From NCBI GenBank assembly GCA_905233685.1, contig CAJOEZ010000013.1, positions 12,197 to 54,384 of the forward strand: DNA of 42,188 nt, written 5' to 3'. Positions 41,458-42,188 of the stretch are shown here, in pieces. Numbering within the stretch: position 1 is the first letter of the stretch; the number at the start of each line of letters is the position of its first letter. The notes beneath the pieces were generated by a model. It searched no databases and was not told the origin of the DNA. It saw only the letters and a list, made by a program, of their open reading frames with translations. This stretch comes from an uncultured Bacteroidales bacterium (GTDB lineage Bacteria; Bacteroidota; Bacteroidia; Bacteroidales; F082). Made by a program: the position numbers and the translations under genes.

Positions 41458-42188
41458 TTATCTGGTCTTGACAAACCTCATCGAAACGTTGCCACAACGA
41501 ATCAGGTACGATCCGTTGGCCAATTCGCCGATGCCGATTTCGCTGTCGGAACTGGCCGTCGCGACCTTCACCAAGTCGCCGAGGCTGTTGAAAATCAGCA
41601 CTTCGCTGTTGGCCTCAAGGCCGGCGATGCGGATGGCGTCCTTGGCAGGATTGGGATAGAGGGAAGCTGACAACGTAAGGCTCGTCGAAGCTGCCGACGA
41701 CGGCGTTGGTCTCGTATTGCAGAGAGGCAACGCATTGTGTTTCTACCTCGCCCGTCTCGGCGTTGTAAAGGCCGAAGCGAAGCTCAGCGGCCTCGTCTCC
41801 CGCTACGGTCAGGAAGGCCATGTAGCGGTTGAGCGGCTCCACATAGAGCAGTCTCGCACTGCCGCGCACCTCGCCGTTGGCGAAGGCGGCCAGCTCATAT
41901 TGCTCGCCTCGCAGTTCTTCACCGTCAAGCTCGACGACGGCCATCACGCTCATGTTGTCGGGATAGGCGCTCAGGTTGGGCTGCCAGTGGTTGTTCTCGG
42001 TGGTCTGGTTGGCCTTCAGGTCTTCCTTCGAGCCGCCGTTGGGGTAGGTCAAGGTGACGGAACTGTTGTTGTTCGACTTGTACATCAGACCCATGCCTGG
42101 GTTGAGCGTGGTCAGCGAGCCGTACCAGCCGTAGCCCGCGAGATAGGTCGCATAGCCGTTGTTCTGCGACTTCAGCATGTCGCCGCTC
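41458..42188 (-). CDS. C-terminal part of a T9SS-sorted protein, with apparent frameshift (5' end outside window)
   Basis: The minus-strand frame from the right edge encodes a beta-rich domain (MLKSQNNGYATYLAGYGWYG, GLMYKSNNNSS, later AAELRFGLYNAETGEVE) that occurs just before T9SS tails in Bacteroidales proteins; it stays open to 41615. The sorting domain itself (SLYPNPAKDAIRIAG ... MRFVKTR, stop at 41458) lies in the neighbouring frame. A single extra base near 41664-41670 would explain the switch. The protein may be truncated and unable to be sorted, or the base may be a sequencing error. The kinase gene begins nine bases after the stop, so the three genes could be one operon. Confidence 0.75.

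Noticed and set aside
1..42188. CRISPR array, rRNA, tRNA, integrase or insertion sequence
   Set aside because: No regularly spaced repeats, no cloverleaf or rRNA-like sequence, and no transposase or recombinase other than RecA was seen on either strand.

Overview
This window comes from an uncultured, probably gut- or rumen-dwelling member of the Bacteroidales (phylum Bacteroidota). The signs are C-terminal type IX secretion (T9SS) sorting domains with YPNP openings, a primary sigma factor with the short Bacteroidota N-terminus, Bacteroidota-type promoters (TTTG, about 20 bases, TAnnTTTG) in front of many genes, many lipoproteins with short lipoboxes, and small TPR proteins. No rRNA, tRNA, CRISPR array, integrase or transposase was found.

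Layout. 1-2383: 3' part of a secreted C10 (streptopain-type) cysteine protease with a T9SS tail. 2451-4910 (-): hybrid histidine kinase, divergent from a 5'-nucleotidase-type phosphoesterase (4967-6424). 6498-9949 (+): lipoprotein aldose 1-epimerase, VOC protein, ABC-F ATPase. 10169-14059 (+): recA, a TPR lipoprotein and a TGS-domain nucleoside kinase, meeting end to end an opposing block of phosphomannomutase/phosphoglucomutase, mltG and a GNAT acetyltransferase (14060-17177, -). 17325-20540 (+): HtrA/DegP protease, rpoD and sodB. 20541-25260: an accessory segment with a 399-base leader region holding a 124-base palindrome, two adjacent lipoprotein genes and a HicBA toxin-antitoxin pair. 25301-30343 (-): miaA, cca and clpC. 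30455-31771 (-): a DUF4143-type ATPase. 32024-35039 (+): a T9SS-sorted repeat protein whose signal peptide is cut off by a ten-G tract. 35172-38987 (+): gyrA and a TPR protein. 39032-42188 (-): NarL-type regulator, TPR histidine kinase and the end of another T9SS protein carrying a frameshift.

Most of the window is housekeeping: DNA repair and topology (RecA, GyrA), transcription (RpoD), tRNA maturation (Cca, MiaA), proteostasis (ClpC, DegP), cell wall (MltG) and oxidative defence (SodB). The unusual material lies in the surface-protein genes and in the small palindromic repeats around and inside genes.

Four observations stand out. (1) The lipoprotein at 20940 appears to carry a circularly permuted von Willebrand A domain: the DxSxS metal motif and first helix are at the C-terminus, and the rest of the fold is at the N-terminus. 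(2) Its partner at 22140 ends in a C-type-lectin/FISUMP-like domain that resembles diversity-generating-retroelement target proteins, with a 13-bp stem-loop straddling its stop codon. (3) The T9SS protein at 32024 looks switched off by a poly-G tract, as in slipped-strand phase variation. (4) The same gene contains two different dispersed palindromic repeats translated in frame, and a third repeat family is fused to the N-terminus of MiaA. The rpoD leader also holds two mutually exclusive hairpins.
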